This document shows positions 6,683 through 14,764 of a stretch of 57,928 nt of DNA, piece by piece. Below the pieces are notes generated by a model. It was given only the letters and a program-made list of their open reading frames with translations, was not told where the DNA came from and did not search any database. Source of the stretch: a virus; IMG/VR virus record IMGVR_UViG_3300045747_000102, positions 1 through 57,928 of that record; one strand, written 5' to 3'. Made by a program: the position numbers and the translations under genes. The number at the start of each line of letters is the position of its first letter. Position 1 is the first letter of the stretch.

Positions 6683-7981
6683 ATGAACATTACACAAATC
6701 CTCACAGAAATTGCCTCCGATCCGTCGACGAACGCAAAGAAGGCTATCATCGCTTCCAATGTCGGAAATGACCTCTTGAAGCAAGCATTCTTCTATGCAT
6801 ACAATCCGCGCTTCAACTTCTGGATCAAAGCAGATTCCCTGGCTACCAAGACTGGTAAAGCCAATGTCTCGGCCGAGACCTTCAAAGTTCTGGATCGCTT
6901 GGTAGCTCGCGAAGTCACCGGCAATGCAGCTCGTGAAGTTGTTACTGCTCATCTGAACACTCTGACTCAGGCAGACCAGCAACTCGTGATCAATATCATG
7001 AACCATGATCTGCGTTGTGGTGCTTCCGATACCCTCGCATCCAAAGTCTGGCCCAAGTTGGTCCCAGAATATCCCGTGATGCTGTGTGACAAATTCAACG
7101 AAAAGACTCGCAAGTATCTCGAGAAATTTGAGAACAAATGTGGTTACAATGTCTCACTGAAGGAAGATGGTGGCCGTGTTCTGATTACCGTGGAAGATGA
7201 CGGTAAAGTAGTTGCACGAAGCCGCAATGGTTCCGAGCTGAATGTATTCGGACTGTTTGATGCAGATTTCTCTGCTTGGCGCGGTATGGTGTTTGATGGT
7301 GAACTCATTATCAAGAATGCAGATGGTACTCCAGATCGTAAGTTCTCAAACGGCATTTACACCAAGCTGGTTCGCAATACTGCTACCAAAGATGAAGTAA
7401 ATAAGTTCACAATCGTTCTTTGGGATGTAATTTCACTTGAGCAATATCTTGGAGGTGTTGGTGAAGTAACCTATGCAGATCGTTGGGAGTCCTTGATCAA
7501 GGTTGCTCCTACTTGGTCCAAGCGCGTGAAGGTAGTCGAAGGCAAGAATGTCAAGACGATTGCCGAATGCCTTAAATTCTATGACGAAATGCGTGATCGC
7601 AAACAAGAAGGCGCAATTATCAAGGTGCTGGAATCTGTTTGGGAAGACAAACGCTCCAAGAACTCCGTGAAGCTGAAAGCCGAAGAATCTGCCGACCTGC
7701 TGTGTATCGGAACTGAACCGGGCCAAGGTAAATATGCTGGAATGATCGGTAATCTGATCTGCTCCACTTCTTGTGGTAAATTGGTGACTGGTGTCGGTAC
7801 CGGCCTGAAGGATGATGACCGCGCCAAAGACCCATCTGAATATGTCGGCAAGATCATCGAAGTCGGTTATAATGAAGTCATCTCGGCCAAAGGTCGCGAT
7901 ACAATGAGTTTGTTTCTCCCAGTGTATAAACAAGTTCGATTCGACAAATCTGTTGCAAATTCTCTAAAGGAACTCAAATGA
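6683..7981 (+). CDS. ATP-dependent DNA ligase
   Basis: A 432-residue ligase of the T4 gp30 type. The adenylation lysine is K160 in KEDGGR (motif I), followed by SRNGSE, FDGELII at 204-210 (motif III), EGAIIK near 309-314 (motif IV) and VKLKAEESADLL near 329-340 (motif V). It seals nicks in duplex DNA using ATP and should join Okazaki fragments with the polymerase, clamp and helicase encoded at 44781-54139. The ATG lies at the predicted transcription start of P5 and no Shine-Dalgarno sequence is present, so the mRNA is probably leaderless. The length is slightly below T4 ligase (487 aa). Confidence 0.95.
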   Translation: MNITQILTEIASDPSTNAKKAIIASNVGNDLLKQAFFYAYNPRFNFWIKADSLATKTGKANVSAETFKVLDRLVAREVTGNAAREVVTAHLNTLTQADQQLVINIMNHDLRCGASDTLASKVWPKLVPEYPVMLCDKFNEKTRKYLEKFENKCGYNVSLKEDGGRVLITVEDDGKVVARSRNGSELNVFGLFDADFSAWRGMVFDGELIIKNADGTPDRKFSNGIYTKLVRNTATKDEVNKFTIVLWDVISLEQYLGGVGEVTYADRWESLIKVAPTWSKRVKVVEGKNVKTIAECLKFYDEMRDRKQEGAIIKVLESVWEDKRSKNSVKLKAEESADLLCIGTEPGQGKYAGMIGNLICSTSCGKLVTGVGTGLKDDDRAKDPSEYVGKIIEVGYNEVISAKGRDTMSLFLPVYKQVRFDKSVANSLKELK

Positions 7982-8253
7982 AAGATATGTGGGGCAAAAC
8001 TGCCTACGTTGGTGTTACGTTTGTACATCCACTCCGTCAAAGTTCTTCTATTTGGATGAACCGATATGAAATTGTTTCTATCGATGAAGAAGCAGAAACA
8101 ATCAAGGCTCGCCAAATAAACCCCAAGAATTCTTTGACTTATAAAGTCTGGGATGGTTCTACCTACCGTGATATGACAGTCGAAGAACGCGCCAAGGTAC
8201 AATCAAAGACAGTGACAATTACTACATTCTCTAACCGTTCAACAATTTTATAA
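7978..8253 (+). CDS. Hypothetical protein, 91 aa
   Basis: ATGA-coupled to the ligase gene. Soluble, beta-rich, with no recognised family. Co-transcription with ligase does not by itself indicate a DNA role. Confidence 0.65.
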   Translation: MKDMWGKTAYVGVTFVHPLRQSSSIWMNRYEIVSIDEEAETIKARQINPKNSLTYKVWDGSTYRDMTVEERAKVQSKTVTITTFSNRSTIL

Positions 8254-8269
8254 ACAAGGAAAACTTAAA

Positions 8270-8554
8270 ATGACAAAATTCATATTTCAAACACAAGACG
8301 AAGACGAAGGCGCCATCACAACAATAGAATTCGAGTCCGATGTTTGGCTCGATGCATTCCCACACTTCTTGAATCTCATGCGGGCTTCTGGTTTTGCCAT
8401 TGATTTTGGTACTGCTTTGTATTCGCCAAAGGCATCCGAAAGCCTGTTCTCCGATCGCGACTTCATGCTTTTTGATTCCGATTTGAAACAAGTATGCAAA
8501 GGTGATTGTGAACACTCAAAAGAGTATTATTGTGGTGTCGGACGCAACAGTTAA
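8270..8554 (+). CDS. Hypothetical protein, 94 aa
   Basis: Starts after a good AAGGAAAA site. Acidic, with a C-terminal Cys group (CKGDCEHSKEYYCG) that might bind a metal. The tail overlaps the next frame by about 50 nt. No family is recognised. Confidence 0.65.
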   Translation: MTKFIFQTQDEDEGAITTIEFESDVWLDAFPHFLNLMRASGFAIDFGTALYSPKASESLFSDRDFMLFDSDLKQVCKGDCEHSKEYYCGVGRNS

Positions 8555-8774
8555 GTCGGCGGATGGTGTCACAGGGCACCTTCTGTATGACATGGATGGC
8601 ATGTGGTATTTCCGCGTTTACACAGATGGGGAATTTACCGACTATGCCATATTTCACACTGATCTCTGTGTGACGATTACCGATCCAGATGCATTCTTCT
8701 ATAAAAAGGATTCGGGTCTATACCACAGCATCATTGATCATTCACCCCAAACATTAGGAATTGAAACTAAATGA
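8502..8774 (+). CDS. Hypothetical protein, about 78-90 aa, start uncertain
   Basis: The frame runs to 8774 and the region after 8554 clearly codes (DGMWYFRVYTDGEFTDYAI). There is no ATG before that point. GTG codons at 8502, 8532 and 8535 are candidates, and all overlap the preceding gene. The later GTGs would reduce the overlap. It is ATGA-coupled to the next gene. No family is recognised. Confidence 0.55.
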   Translation: MIVNTQKSIIVVSDATVKSADGVTGHLLYDMDGMWYFRVYTDGEFTDYAIFHTDLCVTITDPDAFFYKKDSGLYHSIIDHSPQTLGIETK

Positions 8775-9172
8775 GTATCATCAAATCAGGTTATCGAATC
8801 ACTGTGACTTCATGGGAAAATGATGGTGACAATTATGCAACAGAATCAAAAGATGGATTGACTCACGATCGAGTTCGGTACCACTGTGATTTGCTACAAT
8901 TGATTTCTGGAAGCAATTGCAACGATAAAACTGTCTTTGGTAATATGTATGAACCAGATGATGATGAAATTGAGTTGTTTAGAGAAGCAGTCGATAAAGT
9001 CATTGCGACTCATGAAATTGCAGGAGACGACAGTTTTGATTCTGCTCTAGATATCATCAATGAATATACCGGCTCGGGTGATCAATATACTCGGGTTGCA
9101 GAAGAAATTGTGGTAGAATTCATACCAACACGAATTGATATTGAAGACGTAACAAAGGAATTTATTCAATGA
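8771..9172 (+). CDS. Acidic hypothetical protein, 133 aa
   Basis: Strongly acidic, soluble, no membrane segment, no recognised family. ATGA overlaps link it to the preceding gene and to thyX. Confidence 0.65.
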   Translation: MSIIKSGYRITVTSWENDGDNYATESKDGLTHDRVRYHCDLLQLISGSNCNDKTVFGNMYEPDDDEIELFREAVDKVIATHEIAGDDSFDSALDIINEYTGSGDQYTRVAEEIVVEFIPTRIDIEDVTKEFIQ

Positions 9173-10068
9173 CCGAAGGAAAATGTGGCATCTCTGCCAC
9201 TATTATTGCAGACTCGATTAATGCAGACGGAAACCGACTCACTACTTTTGAGTTGGTTTATCCGCGCTTCATCTTGGCTGAAGTGAATACTCATCGTATG
9301 CTTTCGAAGAATTCAGCTTCGTCACGAGCAATCCCAATTGCTAAGATGATGGAGCTGATTGACGAAGCTCCAGCTATGCCTGTGTTCTGGGGAAAGAATA
9401 AGCCCGGTATGTCGGCATCAGAAGAACTCACTGGTGACCAACTCACCGAAGCTAAAATCATCTGGGCTGAAGCAAAAGATACTGCTCTGGAATACGTCTC
9501 TCGTTTGGATGAAGCTCAGCTACATAAGCAAATTGCCAATCGTATCTCTGAGCCATGGCAGATGATGAAGTCTGTTGTATCTGGAACCGAATGGGCTAAT
9601 ATCCTGTGGCTTCGTAATCATGATGCTGCACAGCCAGAGTTCCATGAACTTGCTCGTTGTATCAAAGAAGAATTTGATGCATCTGTGCCTCAGTTTTTGG
9701 CTCCAGGTCAATGGCATCTTCCTTACATCAAATCAGTTCTGGTTGGAAATTTCGGCCAGGAATTTGAAAATAATGTAACGCTCGAACAAGCACAAAAGAT
9801 CTCTGCATCCTGTTGTGCCCAAGTATCTTATCGTAAGCTTGATGATTCTATTGAGAAGGCTTTGGATATTTACGAAAAGCTTGTTGGTATGGATCGTCAA
9901 CATGCGTCACCATTTGAGCACCTTGGTACTCCAATGAAACCTCAGACTGCTTGGTCAGTTCCGGACCGCGGTATTACACACCGTGATATTAAGTCCAAAT
10001 ACTGGTCGGCAAACTTCCAAGGATTTATCCAGTATCGTAAGTTACTTCCAAATGAGGCAGTATGGTAA
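9169..10068 (+). CDS. thyX: ThyX-like flavin-dependent thymidylate synthase (divergent)
   Basis: A 299-residue protein with FELVYPRFILAEVNTHRM and then SKNSASSRA near residues 27-54, the ThyX signature region, and HASPFEHLGTPM in the C-terminal third. ThyX methylates dUMP to dTMP using methylene-tetrahydrofolate and FAD/NADPH. Compared with the canonical RHRxxSxNExSxRY, this copy reads THRMLSKNSASSRA: the His, second Arg, Ser, Asn, Ser and Arg are kept, while the first Arg, the Glu and the Tyr are replaced. Either it is a divergent ThyX subfamily or its substrate has shifted. It is ATGA-coupled to its upstream gene. Confidence 0.85.
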   Translation: MTEGKCGISATIIADSINADGNRLTTFELVYPRFILAEVNTHRMLSKNSASSRAIPIAKMMELIDEAPAMPVFWGKNKPGMSASEELTGDQLTEAKIIWAEAKDTALEYVSRLDEAQLHKQIANRISEPWQMMKSVVSGTEWANILWLRNHDAAQPEFHELARCIKEEFDASVPQFLAPGQWHLPYIKSVLVGNFGQEFENNVTLEQAQKISASCCAQVSYRKLDDSIEKALDIYEKLVGMDRQHASPFEHLGTPMKPQTAWSVPDRGITHRDIKSKYWSANFQGFIQYRKLLPNEAVW

Positions 10069-10355
10069 CAATGATTTGTGATAAATGTGGCTGGGCACAT
10101 TTTGGTGTTACTCGAGATTATGCAGTAAATAGTATCGATGATTTCCTTAAATATTACCATACATTATCTGCAACCGAGAAAACAACCTTTTATGGTGCAG
10201 AACCAGTTACATTTGGCTCTATGTATCGAAAGTATTTGAAGTGTTTCCAATGTGGCGGTCATTATAATGATTTCCACGCAAAAACTGAGGCTGACCGAGT
10301 GCCAATTGGAGTTACGATGCAACCGATTGTTTCTACTCACCAAGACGCTGCTTAG
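10062..10355 (+). CDS. Zinc-ribbon hypothetical protein, 97 aa
   Basis: Two CxxC pairs, CDKC at residues 6-9 and CFQC near 61-64, form a plausible zinc ribbon. The rest is unrecognised. It overlaps the end of thyX by 7 nt and is the last gene of the P5 transcript. Confidence 0.65.
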   Translation: MVTMICDKCGWAHFGVTRDYAVNSIDDFLKYYHTLSATEKTTFYGAEPVTFGSMYRKYLKCFQCGGHYNDFHAKTEADRVPIGVTMQPIVSTHQDAA

Positions 10356-10360
10356 ATCGC

Positions 10361-10420
10361 CGTAGAACGGTCGTTTAGTGGCTTGGGTATAGTAACATAC
10401 CAACTCGGCTTGTAGACGAC
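10361..10420 (+). other. Structured intergenic element (nested hairpins)
   Basis: Between the zinc-ribbon gene and P6 is a gene-free stretch with nested inverted repeats. GTCGTTTA at 10370-10377 pairs with TAGACGAC at 10413-10420 (one G-U). Inside it TTGGGTAT at 10383-10390 pairs with ATACCAA at 10397-10403 with one bulge. A small hairpin CCGT/ACGG precedes it at about 10360-10370. No U-run follows, so it is a poor rho-independent terminator; it may be an mRNA 3'-end structure or a small RNA. Confidence 0.5.
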
Positions 10421-10430
10421 TTAAAAATAA

Positions 10431-10459
10431 TTTACACATATTCTCACACATGGTATAAT
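10431..10459 (+). promoter_or_regulatory. Early promoter P6
   Basis: TTTACA at 10431-10436, TATAAT at 10454-10459, spacer 17 nt. The leader AACCATCTTCTGAAA is shared with P9 at 15247-15261. Confidence 0.85.
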
Positions 10460-10489
10460 GAACCATCTTCTGAAAACAAAGGAATTCTC

Positions 10490-10570
10490 ATGGACTACAT
10501 TGACATTGCTGTGATTGCCGTAACTCTGGTCTACATTGTTGCCAAACTCCGCTTCCCTGAGACATTCTGA
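10490..10570 (+). CDS. Membrane micropeptide, 26 aa
   Basis: MDYIDIAVIAVTLVYIVAKL is a single transmembrane helix with a short basic tail. It is the first open frame after P6 and has AAAGGAA upstream, so it is likely to be translated. Function unknown. Confidence 0.5.
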   Translation: MDYIDIAVIAVTLVYIVAKLRFPETF

Positions 10571-10586
10571 ATCCAAAGGAAAAATC

Positions 10587-11054
10587 ATGCTTATTACTCA
10601 TAAAGCTCGTTGCATTTGGCCCAAGAGCCGTGGTGTTTCTACTCAACCCGGTGAAAAGTCTGACTGCACAGTTCGCGCAGCTGTGAATGCTACTGGTCTT
10701 CCGTACCAAAAGGTTCACGATGTATTGAAGTTCTATGGTCGTCAAGATGGCCAAGGTGCTGAACAACGTACATGGGCTCGTGCATACCGTTCTCTTGGTC
10801 TCAAGCTGATCGGAATATTTGGTAAGTCTAAAACTGCCATGTCAGAATGGAATATGCTGGAACGTGAATATGCCCACCCAGTTGAAAACTATGCCGGTAC
10901 TTCCATCAAGAACTTTGTAAAGTCTCACCCACGTGGAACCTACGTTTGTCTGACACACAATCATGCATTTGCAATTGTGAGAGGTGAATTGGTTGACTCG
11001 ACTCCATTGCTCTTGAACACTCGCATTACCGTAGCTTATGAGGTCGTATCATGA
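10587..11054 (+). CDS. Papain-like (C39-like) cysteine hydrolase family protein, 155 aa
   Basis: The frame is open upstream, but the ATG at 10587 has AAAGGAAAA at the right distance. SDCTVRAAVNATGLPY (Cys near residue 27), the GR-x-G-x-G-like loop, and THNHAFAIVRGELVDS (His then Asp near 124-136) follow the Cys-His-Asp order of papain-like folds seen in phage C39-like proteins. It could be a peptidase or a non-catalytic relative; target unknown. ATGA-coupled to the next gene. Confidence 0.65.
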   Translation: MLITHKARCIWPKSRGVSTQPGEKSDCTVRAAVNATGLPYQKVHDVLKFYGRQDGQGAEQRTWARAYRSLGLKLIGIFGKSKTAMSEWNMLEREYAHPVENYAGTSIKNFVKSHPRGTYVCLTHNHAFAIVRGELVDSTPLLLNTRITVAYEVVS

Positions 11055-11287
11055 AAACATTACTAGAAACCCTGAACACCGAAGCTCCTGTGATTGTGCA
11101 ATTTCGCACAAAGAAGAACAAACTTCGGACAATGGCTTGTACCCGGGATTTGAAATCAATCCCAACTGAACAACATGCTGGAATTAATTCTCCAGTCCTC
11201 AATCAACCTGGAATTCTCTGTGTCTATGATTTGCTGATCAAAGAGTGGAGAGCTTTCCGAATCGACTCGGTAACCTCATATGACTAA
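11051..11287 (+). CDS. Sm-like/WYL_2-type small protein A, 78 aa
   Basis: The pattern VQFRTKKNKLRTMACTRDL followed by ILCVYD and WRAFRIDSV matches the short phage family with a predicted SH3-like barrel (WYL_2, DUF2693). A paralog lies at 16539-16805 with VKFTKVSDGSVRTMACTKNF and WRSFRKDSV. The fold suggests RNA or protein binding; function unknown. Overlaps both neighbours. Confidence 0.7.
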   Translation: MKTLLETLNTEAPVIVQFRTKKNKLRTMACTRDLKSIPTEQHAGINSPVLNQPGILCVYDLLIKEWRAFRIDSVTSYD

Positions 11288-11753
11288 AGTAACCAAAATT
11301 TTGCTAGACATGGATGGCGTGAAGTGTAACTTCATGAAATCATTCGACGCGATTCAAATGCCGAATTCGTACAAGAAGTTCCGACTCTCTGTGCTGCATT
11401 TGCGGATCTTTGAAACTCTAGAGTGGATGCCAAACGGCCGAGCTCTTGTAGAATTCCTTGATACTCTAGATATTCCAATCGAGTTGCTTACGTCACGGGG
11501 ATCTCGTGATGATATTCTCGGGAACGAAGCGATACGTCAAAAGAATGTATGGCTTGATAAGCATGGCATTCAGTATCCACGGAACTTTGCTCGGACTGGA
11601 CTTGAGAAGGTTAAGCATTCTCTCCCGGGAACATTGTTGATCGACGATACACCAAAAGTAGTTGAATCGTTCCGTACTGGGCAAGGTAAAGCAATTCTGT
11701 ATGAAGATTCAAAGTTCGAAGAAATGAAAGAACTAATTAAGGCACATCTATGA
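11280..11753 (+). CDS. HAD-superfamily 5'-nucleotidase-like phosphatase, 157 aa
   Basis: HAD motifs in order: DMDGV at residues 10-14 (motif I, nucleophile D10 and acid D12), LLTSRG (motif II), a Lys in GLEKVKH (motif III), and LLIDDTPKVVESF (motif IV). Size and layout match 5'(3')-deoxyribonucleotidases, which dephosphorylate dNMPs. It is coupled to a MazG-type pyrophosphohydrolase, so the pair may turn dNTP to dNMP to nucleoside. The substrate is inferred. Confidence 0.8.
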   Translation: MTKVTKILLDMDGVKCNFMKSFDAIQMPNSYKKFRLSVLHLRIFETLEWMPNGRALVEFLDTLDIPIELLTSRGSRDDILGNEAIRQKNVWLDKHGIQYPRNFARTGLEKVKHSLPGTLLIDDTPKVVESFRTGQGKAILYEDSKFEEMKELIKAHL

Positions 11754-12052
11754 AAACAGTAACTGTACTGGGTAAGATTAAACCCGAAGAAGCTGAAATC
11801 TGCAATATTCTTTTGGAAGAATGCGCAGAAACAATTCAAGCAGTCTCAAAGGTGTTTCGCTTCGGTTGGAATTCTTGCCACCCAGATAAGCCGAATTACA
11901 CCAACAAGGAACATCTGACCGAAGAACTCGGTGACCTGGTCTGTATGATCAAAATCCTGTGTGACAAGGGAATTGTCTCGATGGAAGATATTTCTCGGTA
12001 CGCAGAGTTCAAGCAGAATAAACTCAAGATCTATTCGGATATTAAGCTATGA
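11750..12052 (+). CDS. MazG-like nucleotide pyrophosphohydrolase, 100 aa
   Basis: EECAE at residues 23-27 and EELGD at 58-62 form the EExxE ... ExxD metal-binding signature of the all-alpha NTP pyrophosphohydrolases (MazG, dUTPase-2, MazG-like). It hydrolyses NTP or dNTP to NMP and PPi; phage members act on nucleotide pools or alarmones. It is ATGA-coupled to the HAD phosphatase before it and the gene after it. Confidence 0.8.
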   Translation: MKTVTVLGKIKPEEAEICNILLEECAETIQAVSKVFRFGWNSCHPDKPNYTNKEHLTEELGDLVCMIKILCDKGIVSMEDISRYAEFKQNKLKIYSDIKL

Positions 12053-12378
12053 GATGTAAGCAAGGTGATCTGGCATACATTATCAAGGCACTACGACCCG
12101 AGAATGTTGGGAAAGTAGTTCAATGTGTCGAGTGCATTGGTTTCCATGAACGGTTCCAAGCATTCGGACTACATGGTGAGACTTGGGTTTCACCAGATTC
12201 AGATTACCTTTGGGTGATTAAGAATTCAGGTTCGATCACAACTCTGTATGGTCCTGCAAAGGAAGCGGTGATCCCAGATTCTTGGCTTCGGCCAATTAAG
12301 GCAGATCCCTCAGATACTCTTGATGAAGATATTGCAGAGGATTCTGGTAAAGAATTAGTTTATAATGATGAAAGATGA
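12049..12378 (+). CDS. Conserved phage-type hypothetical protein, 109 aa
   Basis: The opening CKQGDLAYIIKALRPENVGK and the later VIPDSWLRPIK form a layout I know from small hypothetical proteins of many phages, probably a small barrel. No function is known. An acidic tail follows. Coupled on both sides. Confidence 0.65.
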   Translation: MRCKQGDLAYIIKALRPENVGKVVQCVECIGFHERFQAFGLHGETWVSPDSDYLWVIKNSGSITTLYGPAKEAVIPDSWLRPIKADPSDTLDEDIAEDSGKELVYNDER

Positions 12379-12992
12379 AAATGGCAGTTTATAAAGATAT
12401 CCCAGAGAATACATTTGGTCCAACTCCAGCAGCAATGTATCTGTGTCGCCTCTTGAATGAAGGCAAGAAAGAACTTGAACGACGCTCGATGGGTCGTCGA
12501 ATTACCGGGACCTCTGCTCAGATTAATCAGCTGATCCTTAGCTATGAATCCGGTTGCCTAGGACCAAAGACCCTAGCGAATTGTCTGCGCCTGATGCGTG
12601 AAGAAATCTCTACTGGAAATTTCGGAATCACAATTGAAGAACAACTCTGCCGCAATGTGCAAATCGGCTATATCAAGCAAGGTATTCGTCTTGCTACCGT
12701 GGGTCGTAAGGCTGAACGAGTGATGTCATCCCCTGTGGCTAAGTCATCAAAAGTATTGTCTGAACAGGGTGATGATGGAATTTATGATGAATACTTCTTC
12801 CGTGATTCAGAAACCGGCACACAATATAAGGCGGGTGAAGGTTATCAATATATAGATGAATTCGGTGGAAGTTGGACCGAAGTGAATCGTCTTAAATCAG
12901 AAGAAGTGAATCACATCACTCCAGAACTATTGCACGAACGTTCGGTTCGTCGGTGTATTCGGCTCAAAAAGCCTCATGTTTCTCAACTGTAA
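12375..12992 (+). CDS. Hypothetical protein, 205 aa
   Basis: N-terminal half is helical and basic; the C-terminal half is acidic with Tyr-rich DEYFFRDSETGTQYKAG. No family is recognised. It overlaps the previous gene by 4 nt and ends 13 nt before the SPFH gene. Confidence 0.65.
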   Translation: MKMAVYKDIPENTFGPTPAAMYLCRLLNEGKKELERRSMGRRITGTSAQINQLILSYESGCLGPKTLANCLRLMREEISTGNFGITIEEQLCRNVQIGYIKQGIRLATVGRKAERVMSSPVAKSSKVLSEQGDDGIYDEYFFRDSETGTQYKAGEGYQYIDEFGGSWTEVNRLKSEEVNHITPELLHERSVRRCIRLKKPHVSQL

Positions 12993-13005
12993 AGGAAAAT
13001 TCTAA

Positions 13006-13866
13006 ATGTTTATTTTGATTATTGGTGCTCTCGTTGCGATCGCACTGTTTGTGGTTCTTCACTTTGTTCTGAAGACATCTTCTGGATTGGCAATTGCCGG
13101 TGCCCTGGCCATATTTCTCTCTGCCTTCATTTTTGATTGCGTAACCATCATTCCAGCAGGTCACGTTGGTGTACAAGCTACATTCGGACAGGTCAATTTT
13201 GAACCTCTGGCCGAGGGTTTACACTTTGTAAATCCACTCAGCACGATTACAAATGTTGATGTACGATTGGAAAAGGCCCAACTCACTGGGAAATCTGCCG
13301 GTACAAAAGACCTACAGGTCGTACACACAGATATTACTGTGAACTACCGACTAGATCCAGCGAAGGCTCCTGTGATTCTTAAGGACTATGGTCTGAACGT
13401 GTCCGATAAGATTCTCGATCCATCTGTGAATGAGGCATTCAAATCTGTTACTGGTCATTACACCTCAGAGGAATTGATCACCAAGCGTGATCTGGTATCC
13501 GCGGAAATCCTACAACACGTAAAGGATAAGGTTCATGGGTATGATATTGTCGTAAGTTCAATCAGCCTGGTTAACTTTGCGTTCTCCCCAGAGTATCAAA
13601 AGGCTATTGAAGCCAAGGTTATCTCGGTACAACAAACTGCTAAGGCAGAGCAAGACCTACGACGAATTGAAGTAGAGGCTAAGTCCCGGATTGCTCAGGC
13701 AGAAGGTGAAGCTAAGGCTATTGCGATTCAGGCAGCTGCTATCCAATCAAATGGTGGTGCTCAATATGTCCAACTGCAGGCCCTGGAAAAATGGAATGGA
13801 GTACTTCCCACCATGATGTCTGGTGCTGTTCCATTCATTAATGTAACTCCACCCCCAGCAAAATGA
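13006..13866 (+). CDS. SPFH/prohibitin-family membrane protein, 286 aa
   Basis: Two N-terminal hydrophobic helices (residues about 2-22 and 27-47) are followed by IIPAGHVGVQATFGQV, a band-7 domain, and a long helical region with VQQTAKAEQDLRRIEVEAK and RIAQAEGEAKAIAIQAAA, the hallmark coiled coil of prohibitin/HflC-type proteins. Such proteins form large rings in the membrane, and in bacteria HflK/HflC regulate FtsH. Phage copies may modulate host membrane proteolysis; that is inference. It starts after AAAGGAAAA and is ATGA-coupled to the next gene. Confidence 0.85.
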   Translation: MFILIIGALVAIALFVVLHFVLKTSSGLAIAGALAIFLSAFIFDCVTIIPAGHVGVQATFGQVNFEPLAEGLHFVNPLSTITNVDVRLEKAQLTGKSAGTKDLQVVHTDITVNYRLDPAKAPVILKDYGLNVSDKILDPSVNEAFKSVTGHYTSEELITKRDLVSAEILQHVKDKVHGYDIVVSSISLVNFAFSPEYQKAIEAKVISVQQTAKAEQDLRRIEVEAKSRIAQAEGEAKAIAIQAAAIQSNGGAQYVQLQALEKWNGVLPTMMSGAVPFINVTPPPAK

Positions 13867-14294
13867 TTACCCGAGCCCAAGCCAAAGAATTAGTCATCAA
13901 GAAGAATTCTGCGGCGCTGATTAAAATCATTCGGGCATCAAAGGCAGCTATCTTCGCACAAGGAAGAGGCTGCTTTATTGATGAATACGGAGTTGATTAC
14001 GTTGATCCCAAGAGAAACATCCGGGATGCAATTGGTGTGCTGGTACCATTTTACTCAAATGGAAAACTGAAGCGGCATTATGGGTTGATCTCCGAAGAGG
14101 CACAGAAGCCTATTGTCCGTGTGATTCAGAAAACATACCATGTTGAGATCAATATTCCAAATGAGTACAATAGGTTTGTGAGAACTTTGCAGGAACTGCA
14201 ATACATCCATGACGAATGCTTTGATGATAACAAACTGGAAATGTCTAAGTTCTTAGACCGATGCCAGAAACTTGAAGAAAGAATTGTATGCTAG
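13863..14294 (+). CDS. Hypothetical protein, 143 aa
   Basis: Mixed charged, helical C-terminal half, no membrane segment. No family is recognised. Overlaps the SPFH gene by 4 nt and the next by 7 nt. Confidence 0.65.
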   Translation: MITRAQAKELVIKKNSAALIKIIRASKAAIFAQGRGCFIDEYGVDYVDPKRNIRDAIGVLVPFYSNGKLKRHYGLISEEAQKPIVRVIQKTYHVEINIPNEYNRFVRTLQELQYIHDECFDDNKLEMSKFLDRCQKLEERIVC

Positions 14295-14461
14295 AACGTG
14301 ATGAAAACGGCCGACTAAATCCAATCGAAGAAATCAATGGACTTTGGTATTTTTGGAACGAAACTTGGGCATTTTCCCATGGTCCTTACAAAGACAAAAG
14401 AACTGCTGAATCGGCAATGGAAGCATACTGCTTGACGTTAGACGGACCGATTGAGCCATAA
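14288..14461 (+). CDS. Hypothetical protein, 57 aa
   Basis: Starts within the end of the preceding gene and ends with the TAA embedded in promoter P7. The product contains INGLWYFWNETWAFSHGPYK, an aromatic pattern similar to small phage proteins that display a short beta hairpin. Function unknown. Confidence 0.6.
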   Translation: MLERDENGRLNPIEEINGLWYFWNETWAFSHGPYKDKRTAESAMEAYCLTLDGPIEP

Positions 14462-14490
14462 TTTACACATATTCCTCACTGTAGTATAAT
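14462..14490 (+). promoter_or_regulatory. Early promoter P7
   Basis: TTTACA at 14462-14467, TATAAT at 14485-14490, spacer 17 nt. The downstream leader is nearly identical to that of P4. Confidence 0.85.
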
Positions 14491-14519
14491 AGACCCATAC
14501 CGAAACACAAAGGAAAAAT

Positions 14520-14762
14520 ATGACTAAAGATACCGTTGAACTGCAAATCCAAGAAATGGAAGCTGAAATGGCTAAGGTTGCTGTGGCTGCACAAGTTGCG
14601 TTACTACACCAGGCTCGGCTGAGTCTCAAGAAGGCTCGTGTAGACATTAAAGCTGCTCTGGGCGACACGGATGTCGGTCATCAATACCTTTCGGATCTGG
14701 CTGACATGATTGAAGAACTCGATCACGACTGTGCCGATCTGTGCTATAACGGAGGAATTTGA
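14520..14762 (+). CDS. Coiled-coil hypothetical protein, 80 aa
   Basis: Heptad-rich helical protein (VELQIQEMEAEMAKV onward) with an acidic C-terminus. No family is recognised. AAAGGAAAA precedes the ATG. Confidence 0.65.
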   Translation: MTKDTVELQIQEMEAEMAKVAVAAQVALLHQARLSLKKARVDIKAALGDTDVGHQYLSDLADMIEELDHDCADLCYNGGI

Positions 14763-14764
14763 TC

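Noticed and set aside
10361-10420. tRNA gene
   Set aside because: No T-arm and no 7-bp acceptor pairing; only nested hairpins are seen.
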